Positions 1-8,877 are shown, counted from the stretch's first letter. The stretch: DNA of 64,000 bases from Albimonas sp963816545 (GCA_963816545.1 CAWFLE010000020.1:124001-188000); one strand, 5' to 3'. The notes: generated by a model from the letters alone, not told the origin. A program made the numbers and translations.

Positions 1-204
1 GCCCAAGGACCGGGCGGCCTCCAGCCGGTGCAACCCTTCGACCAGGATGAAGCCGTCGCCGTCGGTGCGGACCTGGATCGGCGTCGTCTGGCCGTTCTCC
101 AGCATGTCCTGCGCCAGCGCCTCGACCCGGCTGGCGTCGAGCGTCTTGCGGCGCTTCACCGGGACCCGAACCCGCTCGATCTCGACCTCGCGTCGCTGCA
201 TCAT
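1..204 (-). CDS. ParB-like (ParB N-terminal/Srx fold) protein, N-terminal fragment
   Basis: This is an open frame of 68 codons that starts at 204 and runs off the left edge. It begins MMQRREVEIERVRVPVKRRK and contains LVEGLHRLEAARSLG. That is the signature of the ParB/sulfiredoxin-like nuclease fold (G-x-HR-x-x-A-A), preceded by a regulator-like 'dislocation' segment LDASRVEALAQDMLENG. Only the first half of the domain is present, so I cannot say whether this is a chromosome-partition ParB, a plasmid-type ParB or a stand-alone ParB-nuclease protein. The lack of a neighbouring ParA makes canonical partition less likely. The start is the first of two adjacent ATG codons. Confidence 0.7.
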   Translation of the reverse strand, partial: MMQRREVEIERVRVPVKRRKTLDASRVEALAQDMLENGQTTPIQVRTDGDGFILVEGLHRLEAARSLG

Positions 205-298
205 GGCGGTCTCGGCTCCTTGCCGTAAACGACTCGTGGAGCGAGGAGCCTAGCGCCGGTCGCAGCCCCGCGGCAGGCGCCCCATGCAGGAAAACGCC

Positions 299-1963
299 TC
301 AGCCGCCGCGACGGGGGCGGGCTTCGGGTCGGGGATGGCGCGGCTTGCGGCCGCCGGGCCGCGCCGGCTGGGCCGGAGGCTCGTCCGAGGGGGCGACGCG
401 CACGCCTTTCTCCAGCATCCGACCCGGCGAAATCGCGTCGAGAAACGCCTCCGCCCGGCCGGCGGCGATCTGCACATGGGTGCTCGTCTCTCCGACGCGG
501 ATGGCGCCGACATCGCGCCGGTCAAGCCCGCCTGCGCCGAGGATCATGGGGAGCAACCATTTCGGCTCCGCCCGCTGCTTGCGGCCGACCGAGAGCTCGA
601 ACCAGGCGCTCGGCCCGAAGTCCTGGCGTTTGGGACGGACCTGCGGCTCCTCAGGATCGGACAGCTCCTCCGGCGCGGCCAGACCGGCGCGCAGGCGGCG
701 GAGGAAGGCGGCGGCGACCTGCTCCGCTCCGTGACGCTCCAGCAGCTGCGCGACCATTGCGGCCTCCTGCGGGTCCGTCGGTTCCGCCAGCGAAGGGTCG
801 TCGAGGATGCGCGCATCGTCCCGTGCCAGGATCTCCGCCGGCCCCGGGGGCGCTTCCCAGGTGGCCGACACGCCGGCGCCGCCCAGCAGCCGCTCAGCCT
901 TGCGGCGGGCGCGCTGGGGCACGATCAGGGCGCAGACGCCCTTGCGGCCCGCCCGCCCGGTGCGGCCGCTGCGGTGGAGCAGCGTCTCGGGGCTGGCGGG
1001 CAGGTCGGCGTGGATCACCAGGTCCAGGCCCGGAAGATCGATCCCCCGCGCCGCCACGTCGGTGGCGACGCAGATGCGCGCGCGTCCGTCGCGCATGGCC
1101 TGGAGCGCGTGGGTCCGCTCGGACTGGCTCAGCTCCCCGGAAAGCGCCACAACAGGCAGGCCGCGGTTGGAGAAGCGGGCCGCGAGGTGGGCCGCGGCGG
1201 CGCGGGTGGAGCAGAACACCAGAGCGCTTTCGGCGTCGTGGTAGCGCAGGAGGTTGTAGACCGCGTTCTCCCGGTCCGGGGCCGCCACCTCGTAGGCGCG
1301 GTAGTCGATGTCGGCATGGGCGCGCCGCTCCTCCACCGTCGTCACCCGCGCCGCATCGCGCTGGAAGCGACCGGCGAGAGCGGCGATGCCCTTGGGGACC
1401 GTGGCCGAGAACAGCAGCGTCCGCCGGGTTTCGGGCGCGGCGGAGAGGATGAACTCCAGATCCTCGCGAAAGCCGAGGTCAAGCATCTCGTCGGCCTCGT
1501 CGAGCACCACGGTCCGCAGCGACGACATGACGAGCGCGCGCCGCTCGATATGGTCGCGCAGGCGGCCCGGCGTGCCGATCACCAGATGCGCCCCGGCCTC
1601 CAGCGCGCGACGCTCCGCCCGCGGGTCCATGCCGCCGACGCAGGAGGCGACCGCGGCGCCGGTCCGTGCGTAGAGCCACTCCAGCTCCCGCCGCACCTGC
1701 AGCGCCAGCTCCCGCGTCGGCGCCACCACGAGCCCCAGCGGCGCCCCGGCCTGGCCCAGCCGCTCCGCCCCCGCCAGCAGGTCCGCCGCCATCGCGAGCC
1801 CGAAGGCCACGGTCTTGCCCGAGCCGGTTCGGGCCGAGACCAGCGCATCCCGCCCGGCGATCTCCTGCGCGAGCACGGCCTCCTGCACGGGTGTCAGGGC
1901 CTCGTACCCGCGATCCGCAAGCGCGGAGGCGAGCGGCGGCGGAATGCGCTGCGCGTCGAACAT
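299..1963 (-). CDS. DEAD-box ATP-dependent RNA helicase with DbpA-type RNA-binding tail
   Basis: An RNA helicase that uses ATP to remodel RNA or ribonucleoprotein in the cytoplasm; DeaD/DbpA relatives act in ribosome assembly and cold adaptation. From the ATG at 1963 the protein has about 554 residues. Visible motifs in order are a Q motif (LTPVQE, about 24-29), Walker A ARTGSGKT (44-51), PTRELA, TPGRL, DEAD at 155-158, SAT, and VATDVAARGID followed by HRSGRTGRAGR in the second RecA domain. The C-terminal part fits the DbpA RNA-binding domain (around GAGGLDRRDVGAIRVG) and ends in a basic Arg/Pro-rich tail typical of RNA chaperoning helicases. The frame stays open upstream to 2461, but that extension is low-complexity and lacks a recognisable domain. 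A purine-rich GGAAGG lies just before 1963. Confidence 0.9.
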   Translation of the reverse strand: MFDAQRIPPPLASALADRGYEALTPVQEAVLAQEIAGRDALVSARTGSGKTVAFGLAMAADLLAGAERLGQAGAPLGLVVAPTRELALQVRRELEWLYARTGAAVASCVGGMDPRAERRALEAGAHLVIGTPGRLRDHIERRALVMSSLRTVVLDEADEMLDLGFREDLEFILSAAPETRRTLLFSATVPKGIAALAGRFQRDAARVTTVEERRAHADIDYRAYEVAAPDRENAVYNLLRYHDAESALVFCSTRAAAAHLAARFSNRGLPVVALSGELSQSERTHALQAMRDGRARICVATDVAARGIDLPGLDLVIHADLPASPETLLHRSGRTGRAGRKGVCALIVPQRARRKAERLLGGAGVSATWEAPPGPAEILARDDARILDDPSLAEPTDPQEAAMVAQLLERHGAEQVAAAFLRRLRAGLAAPEELSDPEEPQVRPKRQDFGPSAWFELSVGRKQRAEPKWLLPMILGAGGLDRRDVGAIRVGETSTHVQIAAGRAEAFLDAISPGRMLEKGVRVAPSDEPPAQPARPGGRKPRHPRPEARPRRGG

Positions 1964-2459
1964 GAGAAACCTTCCGGAGGTTGGGATGAGGCTGCCGGAC
2001 CGACATGGCTTCTGGCGCGCGGCTTCGCAAGGCGCGACCGACGCAGGGGCGAGATCGGCTGCAGCCGGAAGCAGCGCCCGCAGGCGAGACGACGCCTCCC
2101 GATGCGTCGAATATGAGGGCGACGAGGCCTCCGGCGTTTTGAGTTCTGGTGGGGCCGCAGCTGAGTTGCCCCGCCCATGCTTGCTCGGCCGATCGACGTG
2201 AGGACATCGGCGCCAGCAGGCCGAGGCCATTCCGCCCGAGGGGCGACGCCTCCTGTTCATGTGCCGGCGGTCGGGCGAGCGCCGGCCGCCTCGCCACGTG
2301 CTTCGAGGCTTCGGCGAGCCCGTATGGTCCGACACGGGATGCAGGCCGGGGCTCTCGACCTCCTCGAAAGCGGGAGGACGTTGCCCAGCGACTGCATGAC
2401 GGCAGCGCCCGCGGCTCTCCCGCTGTCCGGGGCGTTCGAACCGTGGCATCCTGGCGATC
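1964..2459. other. Non-coding gap between divergent helicase and DUF3095 genes
   Basis: About 500 bases separate the two divergent starts. All open frames here are compositionally driven and match nothing I recognise. The space is long enough for a leader on the helicase mRNA, as is common for cold-inducible helicases, but I see no clear riboswitch, tRNA or terminator. I found no GGAAC-type ECF promoter in it. Confidence 0.5.
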
Positions 2460-3635
2460 ATGGACGCTTGGCCCCTCTCGGATCGATTCTACGCCGATCT
2501 GCCGCCGTTCCGGGACTTCGACCGCTTCGCCGAGTTCGCCGCCTACCAGCCCGCGCCCGACGACTGGGTGGTGCTGGCGGGGGACATCGTCAGCTCCGAA
2601 ACCGCGATCGCGGCAGGACGCTACAAGGCGGTGAACATGCTGGGCGCGGCGGTCATCATGGCGGTGCTCAACGCCTGCCGCGGGATCGACGCGCCCTATG
2701 CGTTTGGGGGCGACGGGGGCGCGGTCGTGGTGCCGGGCCGCCTCGCATCCGAAGGGATCGCGGCGCTGCGTCGCCTTCAGCTCCACGCGGCCCGCACGTT
2801 CCAGCTGTCGCTGCGTGCGGCGGCGATTCCCGTCTCCCGCCTGCGAGCCGAGGGATACGACGTCCGCGTGCGTCGCCTGCAGCTCAACGGCGACAACCAC
2901 ATCGCCATGTTCGCCGGCGGCGGCCTGTCGCGGGTCGACCGGATCATGAAGACCTCCCCGCACGATCCGGACGTTCTTTCCCCCGCCGAGGACGAGGCGC
3001 CGCCCGACCTCGAGGGCCTGACCTGCAGATGGGCTCCGCTGGAGGCGGAGCGGGGCCGGATGGTCGCGCTGATGGCCCGGCCGGTCGGCGCCGATGACGA
3101 GGCCGGCTACGCGCGCCTCCTCAAGGGTCTTTCAGATATCCTCGGCGACCTGCCCGACCACGCCCCGGCGAGCGACGCCACCCTGCGATTCCGCTGGCCG
3201 CCGCGCGGTCTGTGGTTGGAGGCGCGGCTGGCGGGCGCCGGACGGCGCGCCTTTCGGGCTCTGCGCTGGGCGTTCTTCACCTCGGCGGTTCAGGCGTGGT
3301 GCCATCTGCGCGGAACCAGGGCGGCCAGCTACGACGCCCCCCGCTACGTCGACGATCTCAAGGTCCAGACCGATTTCCGGAAGTTCGACGATTGCCTCCG
3401 GGTGGTGCTGGACTGCACGCCCGTCCAGGTGGCGGCGATGGAGAGATGGCTGGAGGCGGAGCACGCCGCAGGCCGCATGGTCTACGGGATGCACGATGAC
3501 CGGGCGGCGATCATGACCTGCCTCGTGTTCAACATGGAGCGGTCGCAGCATGTGCACTTCGTCGACGCCGCCGGCGGCGGTTTCGCGAAGGCGGCGGGAG
3601 CCTACAAGCGCCGCGCCGCGGATCTGCGGGCTTGA
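2460..3635 (+). CDS. DUF3095 family protein (nucleotide-cyclase-like fold suspected)
   Basis: A protein of 391 residues whose overall sequence matches what I recall of DUF3095, a family of about 380-residue cytosolic proteins of unknown function. An early acidic motif AGDIVSS (about 40-46) and GGDGG (83-87) resemble the metal-binding and GGDG-type elements of class III nucleotidyl cyclases, so a nucleotide-binding or cyclase role is possible but unproven. A conserved-looking KVQTDFRKFDDCLR segment and a C-terminal VHFVDAAGGGFAKAAGAYK segment follow. There is no signal peptide or membrane segment. The gene stands alone, convergent with the sugar-transferase gene downstream. The ATG at 2460 has only a weak ribosome site, so the start is moderately certain. 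Confidence 0.75.
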   Translation: MDAWPLSDRFYADLPPFRDFDRFAEFAAYQPAPDDWVVLAGDIVSSETAIAAGRYKAVNMLGAAVIMAVLNACRGIDAPYAFGGDGGAVVVPGRLASEGIAALRRLQLHAARTFQLSLRAAAIPVSRLRAEGYDVRVRRLQLNGDNHIAMFAGGGLSRVDRIMKTSPHDPDVLSPAEDEAPPDLEGLTCRWAPLEAERGRMVALMARPVGADDEAGYARLLKGLSDILGDLPDHAPASDATLRFRWPPRGLWLEARLAGAGRRAFRALRWAFFTSAVQAWCHLRGTRAASYDAPRYVDDLKVQTDFRKFDDCLRVVLDCTPVQVAAMERWLEAEHAAGRMVYGMHDDRAAIMTCLVFNMERSQHVHFVDAAGGGFAKAAGAYKRRAADLRA

Positions 3636-3680
3636 GCCGATCGGCGGCCGGGACCGGCGCGACCTGCACCGCAAGCTCCC

Positions 3681-5177
3681 TCAATAGGCGGAGCGCGTGT
3701 CGAGCAGGCTGAACGGCGTGCGCAGCAGGATCTTCAGGTCAAGCCAGACCGACCAGTTCTCGATGTAGTGGAGATCGTGCTCGAACCGCGCGCGTAGCTT
3801 GTCGGGATCGTCGATCTCTCCGCGCCAGCCGTTGACCTGCGCCCAGCCGGTGATGCCCGGAGGCAGGCGGTGGCGGGCCGAGTAGCCCTCCACCATCCGG
3901 GCGAAGCTCTCCTGCCGGCTGGAGACGGCGTCGACCGCGTGCGGGCGAGGGCCGACCAGGGACAGGTCGCCGCGAAGCACGTTGATGAGCTGCGGCAGCT
4001 CATCGATGGACGAGCGCCGCAGGATCCCGCCGACGCGGGTGATGCGGGGGTCGCCCCGCGTCACGACCCGGCGTGCGTCCGGATCGGCTGTTTCGTGGCG
4101 CAGGGTTCGGAACTTCAGGACCTCGATCACCCGGTCGTTGTAGCCGTGACGCCGCTGGCGGAACAGGACCGGACCGGGGCTGTCGAGACGGATCGCGACC
4201 GCGGCGGCGAGCATCGCCGGCGACGCCAGCAGCAGCGCGAGCGAGGCGAAGAGGATGTCGAACAGTCGCTTGGTCAACCGGCACTCCGGCGCAAAACTGT
4301 GCCGGACCGCCGAGATCAGCGCTCCGCCCCTAGGCGCGCCGAAGGCGTAGTTCCGGCTGAAGGCGGACAGCCGAACCTCGACCGGAAGCACCCGCAGTTT
4401 CTCGAGCAGCCATGAGATGCGGCCCTCCGCCTCAAGCGGCAGCGCAACGATCACCATGTCGATCTCCGCCCTCCGGGCGAAGGCGATCAGGTCGCGATAG
4501 CCGCCCAGCTTCGGCGCCCCGAGAACCTGCTGGGGCGAGCGGAGGTCGTCGCGGTCGTCGAAGATGCCGAAGATGCGCACCTCGCAGTTCGGAATCTTCG
4601 CCAGGCCCCTGATCAGTGTCTCGGCGTGCTCGCCTCCGCCGGCGATCACCGCCCGGCGATCGAGGAGCCGCATCGTCTGGAGCCAGTCGATCACAGCGGC
4701 CATGCTCAGCCTGAGCGGCGCCGCCGCCGCGAAAATGCAGGCCAGCCCGGCGAGCTCGATCCGGCCGGGGGCCAGGGAAAGGACGAGAGACAGGAGCCCG
4801 GCGGCGACGGAGGCCGCCGCCCCGACGCGGGCCAGCGCCCGCAGGGGGCTGCGCAGGTTCCGGATCGAATAGCTCGATGTCGCGAGCAGAAGTCCCACGA
4901 CCAGCGAGGCCGCCGCGATCGCGATGAGCGCGGCGGAGAGTGCGGAGAAGTCGGCGTCGGGGATCGACGCGTATTGCGCGAACCAGAGCGCGATGGCCAG
5001 AACCGGAAGGTCCGTCAGCGCGGCGGCGCAGGCGACCCGGATAGGCGCAAGCGACGGCCGGCGCAGATCCCGAAGGGCCAGCTCCGCCGCCTCGCCCAGG
5101 TCAGGCTCGGGAATGTCGGCCGCACCATCCATCCGCGCGAGATACTCCTGTTCCGTCGCGCGCAGACTTGAGACCAT
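3681..5177 (-). CDS. Polyprenyl-phosphate sugar-1-phosphate transferase (WcaJ/ExoY type)
   Basis: A membrane enzyme of 498 residues that would load the first sugar phosphate (usually glucose- or galactose-1-phosphate) onto undecaprenyl phosphate to start an exopolysaccharide. The N-terminal half has several hydrophobic segments and a CoA-binding-like domain (AVIAGGGEHAETLIRGL). The C-terminal half is the bacterial sugar transferase domain: KRLFDILFASLALL, then SPGPVLFRQRRHGYN, KFRTLR, a SIDELPQL motif and DLSLVGPRPHAV. The length agrees with the exopolysaccharide glycosylphosphotransferase family. The gene is not linked to a Wzx/Wzy system here. It could supply the lipid-linked primer for the sugar cassette at 15-26 kb, but that is inference. 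Confidence 0.9.
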   Translation of the reverse strand: MVSSLRATEQEYLARMDGAADIPEPDLGEAAELALRDLRRPSLAPIRVACAAALTDLPVLAIALWFAQYASIPDADFSALSAALIAIAAASLVVGLLLATSSYSIRNLRSPLRALARVGAAASVAAGLLSLVLSLAPGRIELAGLACIFAAAAPLRLSMAAVIDWLQTMRLLDRRAVIAGGGEHAETLIRGLAKIPNCEVRIFGIFDDRDDLRSPQQVLGAPKLGGYRDLIAFARRAEIDMVIVALPLEAEGRISWLLEKLRVLPVEVRLSAFSRNYAFGAPRGGALISAVRHSFAPECRLTKRLFDILFASLALLLASPAMLAAAVAIRLDSPGPVLFRQRRHGYNDRVIEVLKFRTLRHETADPDARRVVTRGDPRITRVGGILRRSSIDELPQLINVLRGDLSLVGPRPHAVDAVSSRQESFARMVEGYSARHRLPPGITGWAQVNGWRGEIDDPDKLRARFEHDLHYIENWSVWLDLKILLRTPFSLLDTRSAY

Positions 5178-5239
5178 GGCGGGTTAAGCCCGCGATAACG
5201 CCGGTCGCGCGACCAAGACCATCTCTTGCGGGGTCGCCC

Positions 5240-5917
5240 TCAGTTTCCGGCGAGCCCCATATCCCAGAACCCGACCTCGAGCCGCGTCGCCGTGGCGAAG
5301 CGGCGGGCGAGCATCGGCCAGCGCGGGAGGTCCGACGGCGTGGAGCCGAGCCGGCGGGAGACCGCATCGTCGATCATCGCGCCGACGGCCCGGCACAGAT
5401 CCTGGTATTCCTCTCCGGCATAGACGTCGATCCAGCCCCGGTAGGGACCCTCCGACGACGCCTCCGCGCCGAGGCGCGCGCCGATCTCGCCGTAGCCGAG
5501 CACGCAGGGCGCGAGCGCGGCCATCAGATCGAGGAAGTCGCCGGAGAGGCCGGCGTCGATCACGTAGCGCGTGTAGGCGAGGGTCTCCGGCGCCTCCTCG
5601 GCCTCGTGCAGCGCCTGTTCAGGGATGCCCTCCGCGGCGCAGGTTTCGACGTGCAGGCGCATCTCGTGGTTCACCAGCGCGTCAACCACGGAGGCGGCGG
5701 TCTTCATCTCCTCCAGCGCCTCGGCCTTCACCACGGCGAGCGCCCAGGCGCGGGAGAAGTGGATCAGGAACAGGTAGTCCTGGCGCAGGTAGCGCAGGTA
5801 CGCCTTCCGCGGCAGGTCGCCGGTCCGCAGCCCCTCCACGAACCGGTGGCGAATGTAGGCCTCCCACGCGGGCGCCGCGGCGCGCCAGCCGGCGAAGGTC
5901 GCGCCGTAGGGGGTCAT
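5240..5917 (-). CDS. tenA: Aminopyrimidine aminohydrolase / thiaminase II (TenA)
   Basis: TenA hydrolyses thiamin breakdown products, releasing the hydroxymethylpyrimidine (HMP) precursor for reuse. The product is 225 residues, normal for the family. Expected active-site residues are visible: Asp47 in RQDYLF, Cys138 in LAPCVLGYGEIG, and Glu214 near the C-terminus in LEVGFWDMGL. It is the last gene of the minus-strand thiamin operon. Its ATG at 5917 overlaps the thiE stop in an ATGA, which implies translational coupling and fixes the start against the longer open frame. The gene should be controlled by the TPP riboswitch upstream of thiO. Confidence 0.93.
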   Translation of the reverse strand: MTPYGATFAGWRAAAPAWEAYIRHRFVEGLRTGDLPRKAYLRYLRQDYLFLIHFSRAWALAVVKAEALEEMKTAASVVDALVNHEMRLHVETCAAEGIPEQALHEAEEAPETLAYTRYVIDAGLSGDFLDLMAALAPCVLGYGEIGARLGAEASSEGPYRGWIDVYAGEEYQDLCRAVGAMIDDAVSRRLGSTPSDLPRWPMLARRFATATRLEVGFWDMGLAGN

Positions 5918-6525
5918 GCGGCGTCCTCCGCGCGGGTTGCGGCGAGCCAGTCCCGGATGCGGCCCTCGGGGTCGGGCGACAGGGTGATGTCGGTGACGAC
6001 CGAGAGCGTGTCGGCGCCCGCGGCCAACGTCTCGGCCACGCGTTCGGCGGTCAGCCCGCCGATGGCGACGAGGGGCAGGTCCCCGATCCGACGCTTCCAT
6101 TCGCCGATCCGCTCCAGCCCCTGCGGCCCGAAGCGCATCGCCTTCAGCCGCGTCGGCCAGATCGGCCCGAGGGCGATGTAGTCGGGGCGCGTCTCCAGCG
6201 CCCGCTCCAGCTCGGCCTCGTCATGGGTGCTGACGCCGAGGCGCAGGCCCGCGCGGCGGATCGCGGGAAGGTCGGCGACGTCCAGATCCTCCTGCCCCAG
6301 GTGGACGAAGCCGCAACCCTCGTCGATCGCGAGGCGCCAGTGGTCGTTGACCACCAGCGTCGCGCCATGCGCCTCGCACAGGCGGCGGGAGGCGGCGATC
6401 TCGGCGCGGGTCTCGGACGCGGGGCGGTCCTTGACGCGGAGCTGCACGAGCCGGGCCCCGAGCGGCAGCGCGCGGGCGAGCCAGGCGGCGGAGTCGAAGA
6501 TCGGGTAGAAGCGCGGCAGGGTCAT
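5914..6525 (-). CDS. thiE: Thiamin phosphate synthase (ThiE)
   Basis: ThiE joins HMP-diphosphate and the thiazole phosphate to form thiamin phosphate. This TIM-barrel protein has 203 residues and starts MTLPRFYPIFDS. It shows VQLRVKDR (the substrate-binding Q-L-R-x-K element), LVVNDHWRLA, HLGQEDL, ALGPIWPT and a phosphate-binding end, AIGGLTAERV. The first start-of-domain ATG is at 6525 and overlaps the end of thiG by four bases; the longer frame upstream is a shadow of thiG. With thiG and tenA it forms the pyrimidine-thiazole joining end of the operon. It is slightly shorter than some ThiE proteins but complete. Confidence 0.93.
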   Translation of the reverse strand: MTLPRFYPIFDSAAWLARALPLGARLVQLRVKDRPASETRAEIAASRRLCEAHGATLVVNDHWRLAIDEGCGFVHLGQEDLDVADLPAIRRAGLRLGVSTHDEAELERALETRPDYIALGPIWPTRLKAMRFGPQGLERIGEWKRRIGDLPLVAIGGLTAERVAETLAAGADTLSVVTDITLSPDPEGRIRDWLAATRAEDAA

Positions 6526-7295
6526 TCGAACACCGCCCGGCCGAAGACGGGGGTGGAGGGGACGGCGAAATCCCGCGGCTCCATGGGATCGGCCGCCGCG
6601 GCCTCGGCCCCCGCCTGCGCCGCCTTGGCGAAGGCGGCGGCCATGGCGGCGGGGTCGCCGGCCCTGGCCACGGCGGTGTTCAGCAGGATCGCGTCGAAGC
6701 CCAGCTCCATGGCCGCGGCGGCGTGGCTGGGGAGGCCGAGGCCCGCGTCCACCACCATGGGCACGTCGGGAAAGCGGGCGCGCAGGGTGCGCAGGCCGTG
6801 GCGGTTGTTGAGGCCGAGGCCCGAGCCGATGGGCGCGCCCCAGGGCATCAGCACCTCGCATCCCGCTTCCAGAAGGCGCTCGGCGGCGCCCAGATCCTCG
6901 GTGCAGTAGGGGAATACCTTGAAGCCGTCGGCGGTCAGGGTCCGCGCGGCCTCCACCAGACCGAAGACGTCGGGGTGGAGGGTGTCAACATCGGCGATGA
7001 CCTCCAGCTTGATCCAGTCCGTGCCGAACACCTCCCGCGCCATCTGGGCGGTGGTGATCGCCTCGCGCGCCGTATGGCAGCCGGCGGTGTTCGGGAGGAC
7101 GCGCACGCCAAGCTCCCGGATCAGGTCCCAGAACCCCTGCCCCGCCCGGCCCCCCGCCGCCTCGCGGCGCAGCGAAACCGTCGCCACATCTGCGCCCGAG
7201 GCGCGGAACGCGGCGGCGAGCACGGCGGGCGAGGGATACTGCGAGGTTCCGAGCATCATGCGGCTCGACAAGGCGACGCCGTAGAAGCTGCGCAT
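6522..7295 (-). CDS. thiG: Thiazole synthase (ThiG)
   Basis: ThiG condenses deoxyxylulose phosphate, the sulfur carried by ThiS thiocarboxylate and the imine made by ThiO into the thiazole phosphate ring. The product is 257 residues. The Schiff-base lysine is clear at Lys96 in DWIKLEVIAD, followed by PYCTEDL and the glycine-rich phosphate sites MPWGAPIGSGLGLNN and VVDAGLGLPSHAAAAMELG. It sits between thiS (three-base gap) and thiE (four-base overlap), exactly where its partners should be. No unusual residues were noticed. Confidence 0.95.
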   Translation of the reverse strand: MRSFYGVALSSRMMLGTSQYPSPAVLAAAFRASGADVATVSLRREAAGGRAGQGFWDLIRELGVRVLPNTAGCHTAREAITTAQMAREVFGTDWIKLEVIADVDTLHPDVFGLVEAARTLTADGFKVFPYCTEDLGAAERLLEAGCEVLMPWGAPIGSGLGLNNRHGLRTLRARFPDVPMVVDAGLGLPSHAAAAMELGFDAILLNTAVARAGDPAAMAAAFAKAAQAGAEAAAADPMEPRDFAVPSTPVFGRAVFE

Positions 7296-7298
7296 GGT

Positions 7299-7499
7299 TC
7301 AGCCTCCCTGCCGGGGCGAGATGACTTCCAGCCGGTCGCCTTCGGCCAGCGGCGCGTCGGCGCGCGCCTCCCGCGGCAGGAAGTCTCCGTTCAGGGCGGT
7401 GGCGACGGCGGCGCCCGGATCATAGCCCAGCTCGTCGAGAGCGGCGGCGACATCGCGCGCCGTCAGCTCATGCGGGGCGCCGTTGAGGACGATCTTCAT
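7299..7499 (-). CDS. thiS: Sulfur carrier protein ThiS
   Basis: A 66-residue ubiquitin-like sulfur carrier. It starts MKIVLNGAPHEL and ends in the Gly-Gly tail (SPRQGG) that is adenylated and converted to a thiocarboxylate for thiazole synthesis. The beta-grasp pattern VATALNGDFLPREARADAPL is typical. The gene overlaps the 3' end of thiO by 32 bases and lies three bases before thiG. No thiF is present in the window, so activation must be supplied from elsewhere. Confidence 0.95.
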   Translation of the reverse strand: MKIVLNGAPHELTARDVAAALDELGYDPGAAVATALNGDFLPREARADAPLAEGDRLEVISPRQGG

Positions 7500-8469
7500 T
7501 CATCAGCTCCGGAACATGGCCCCGATTCTCCGCGACATCCGCCGCCATGCGCGCGAGCGCAGGCGCCAGCAGGAAGCCGTGGCGATGCAGGCCGTTGAGG
7601 TGCAGCCGCCCATGCGCCCAGCGCAGGCGGGGGAGGTTGTCAGGAAAGGAGGGGCGCGCGTCGGCGCCGATCTCCAGGATCTCGGCGTCGCCGAAGGCGG
7701 GGTGGAGCGCATAGGCGGCGCCCAGCAGCTCCATCAGCGCGCGGGCGGTGGCGGGGCCGCGGGCGTCGCTCTCGATCATGGTGGCCCCGACCATATAGAC
7801 GCCCTCGCCGCGGGGCACGACGTAGATCGGCGCGCGCGGGTGCAGGAGACGGACGGGGCGGGAGAGGGAGACGTCGGGGCAGCGGAGGATCGCCATCTCG
7901 CCCCTTACGCCGCGCAGATCGGGGAGCGCGTCCCGGGCCGCGAGACCGCGGCAATCGAGCATGAGGTCCGCCTCGGGCGGATCTTCGGCCGGAAGCCGCG
8001 GGATCCCGCGGGCCGCGAGGTCGGCCTCGAGCGCGGCCAGCGCACGACGCGGATCGAGGTGCGCTTCTTCCGGGAAGAAGAGCGCGGAGGGGAAGCGGCC
8101 TGCGAGGTCCGGCTCCAGCTCCGCCAGCTCATTGTCGCCGACCTCGCGGTATCCGCGGGCGAGGCGGGCGAAACGGCGTGTTTCGCCGGCATCGCGTCCG
8201 GGAGCGACGACGAGCGTGCCTTCGCGGGTCACCTGCGCGCCGGCGGCCTGCCACCAGTCGGCGGCCTCGCGTCCAAGACGCAGGACGGGCTCCTCGGCCG
8301 TCGCGCCCTCGCACCACGGCGCGAGCATTCCGCCGGCCCACCATGAGCACGCCTCGGGTCCGGGCCGGGGGGCTGGATCGACGCGGGCCACGTCCACTCC
8401 GCGAAGCGCAAGTTCCCGCGCGGCGGCCAGCCCCGCGACGCCGCAGCCGATGACGAGCGCGCGGGTCAC
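7468..8469 (-). CDS. thiO: Glycine oxidase (ThiO)
   Basis: An FAD enzyme that oxidises glycine to the imine used by ThiG in aerobic thiazole synthesis. The 333-residue protein opens with the dinucleotide-binding motif VIGCGVAGLAAARELALRG and has ACSWWAGGMLAPW, where the active-site entry loop is expected, and a late LNGLHRHGFLLAPALA segment typical of this amine oxidase family. It is the first gene after the TPP riboswitch. Using ThiO rather than ThiH fits an oxygen-respiring organism. A related D-amino-acid oxidase role is possible from sequence alone, but the thiS-thiG context settles it. Confidence 0.9.
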   Translation of the reverse strand: MTRALVIGCGVAGLAAARELALRGVDVARVDPAPRPGPEACSWWAGGMLAPWCEGATAEEPVLRLGREAADWWQAAGAQVTREGTLVVAPGRDAGETRRFARLARGYREVGDNELAELEPDLAGRFPSALFFPEEAHLDPRRALAALEADLAARGIPRLPAEDPPEADLMLDCRGLAARDALPDLRGVRGEMAILRCPDVSLSRPVRLLHPRAPIYVVPRGEGVYMVGATMIESDARGPATARALMELLGAAYALHPAFGDAEILEIGADARPSFPDNLPRLRWAHGRLHLNGLHRHGFLLAPALARMAADVAENRGHVPELMNEDRPQRRPA

Positions 8470-8572
8470 GGGCGCGCGGCGGGTGGGCGAGCGGTTGGGA
8501 AGCGGCTCGTCATGCCTTGCCCTCTTGCGACGCGGGCGGACGGGGACGGGCCTGAAGCAGGTCGTTCGAGTG

Positions 8573-8655
8573 CCCGTTCCCTACGCCGGCGTTATCCGGA
8601 TCAGGTTCGACGGGTCGGCCTCAGCCTCTCAGCCCCTCGCAGGGCGCCCCGACGG
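8573..8655 (-). promoter_or_regulatory. TPP riboswitch upstream of thiO
   Basis: Read on the minus strand, this leader contains the two invariant THI-element blocks: GGGGCTGAGAGGC, then ACCTGATCCGGATAACGCC followed by GCGTAGGGA. Short complementary ends (GCCGT against ACGGGC) can close helix P1. The end nearest the gene lies about 100 bases before the thiO start, leaving room for an expression platform. Thiamin pyrophosphate should bind it and switch off the whole thiO-thiS-thiG-thiE-tenA operon. A second copy lies at 37086-37168. Confidence 0.95.
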
Positions 8656-8814
8656 CGTGAAGACAGCCTACGCCGGCCGCGGGCGAGGTCAATATCCCGA
8701 AGCTGCGACGGCAGCGGACGCCGGACGCGCGATGGCCGGATCGAAGGTTTCCGCAGCAGCCACACCGGTGGATCGCCGGAATCCGCTTGACGGGATGCGA
8801 TGCCGTTTCGTCTC

Positions 8815-8840
8815 GGAACCAGAAACGAAGCAAGTCGGTT
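8815..8840 (+). promoter_or_regulatory. Candidate ECF promoter, GGAAC-N17-GGTT
   Basis: GGAAC at 8815-8819 and GGTT at 8837-8840 are separated by 17 bases and end 37 bases before the SRPBCC start at 8878. The layout equals the EcfG consensus of alphaproteobacteria (GGAAC-N16/17-CGTT) with G in place of the first C. The same form recurs before other units in the window. Confidence 0.6.
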
Positions 8841-8877
8841 GCCCCGACTGAGGAAGACGAACCCCCGGAGGACCGTC

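Noticed and set aside
284..2116. 610-codon plus-strand open frame
   Set aside because: It is antisense to the DEAD-box helicase gene and has only low-complexity, Arg/Gly-rich composition. It is a shadow caused by GC-rich codon use.
2430..2460. GTTCGAAC before the DUF3095 start as a tRNA T-loop
   Set aside because: No stem flanks it, and no acceptor, D or anticodon arm can be formed. It is only a short palindrome.
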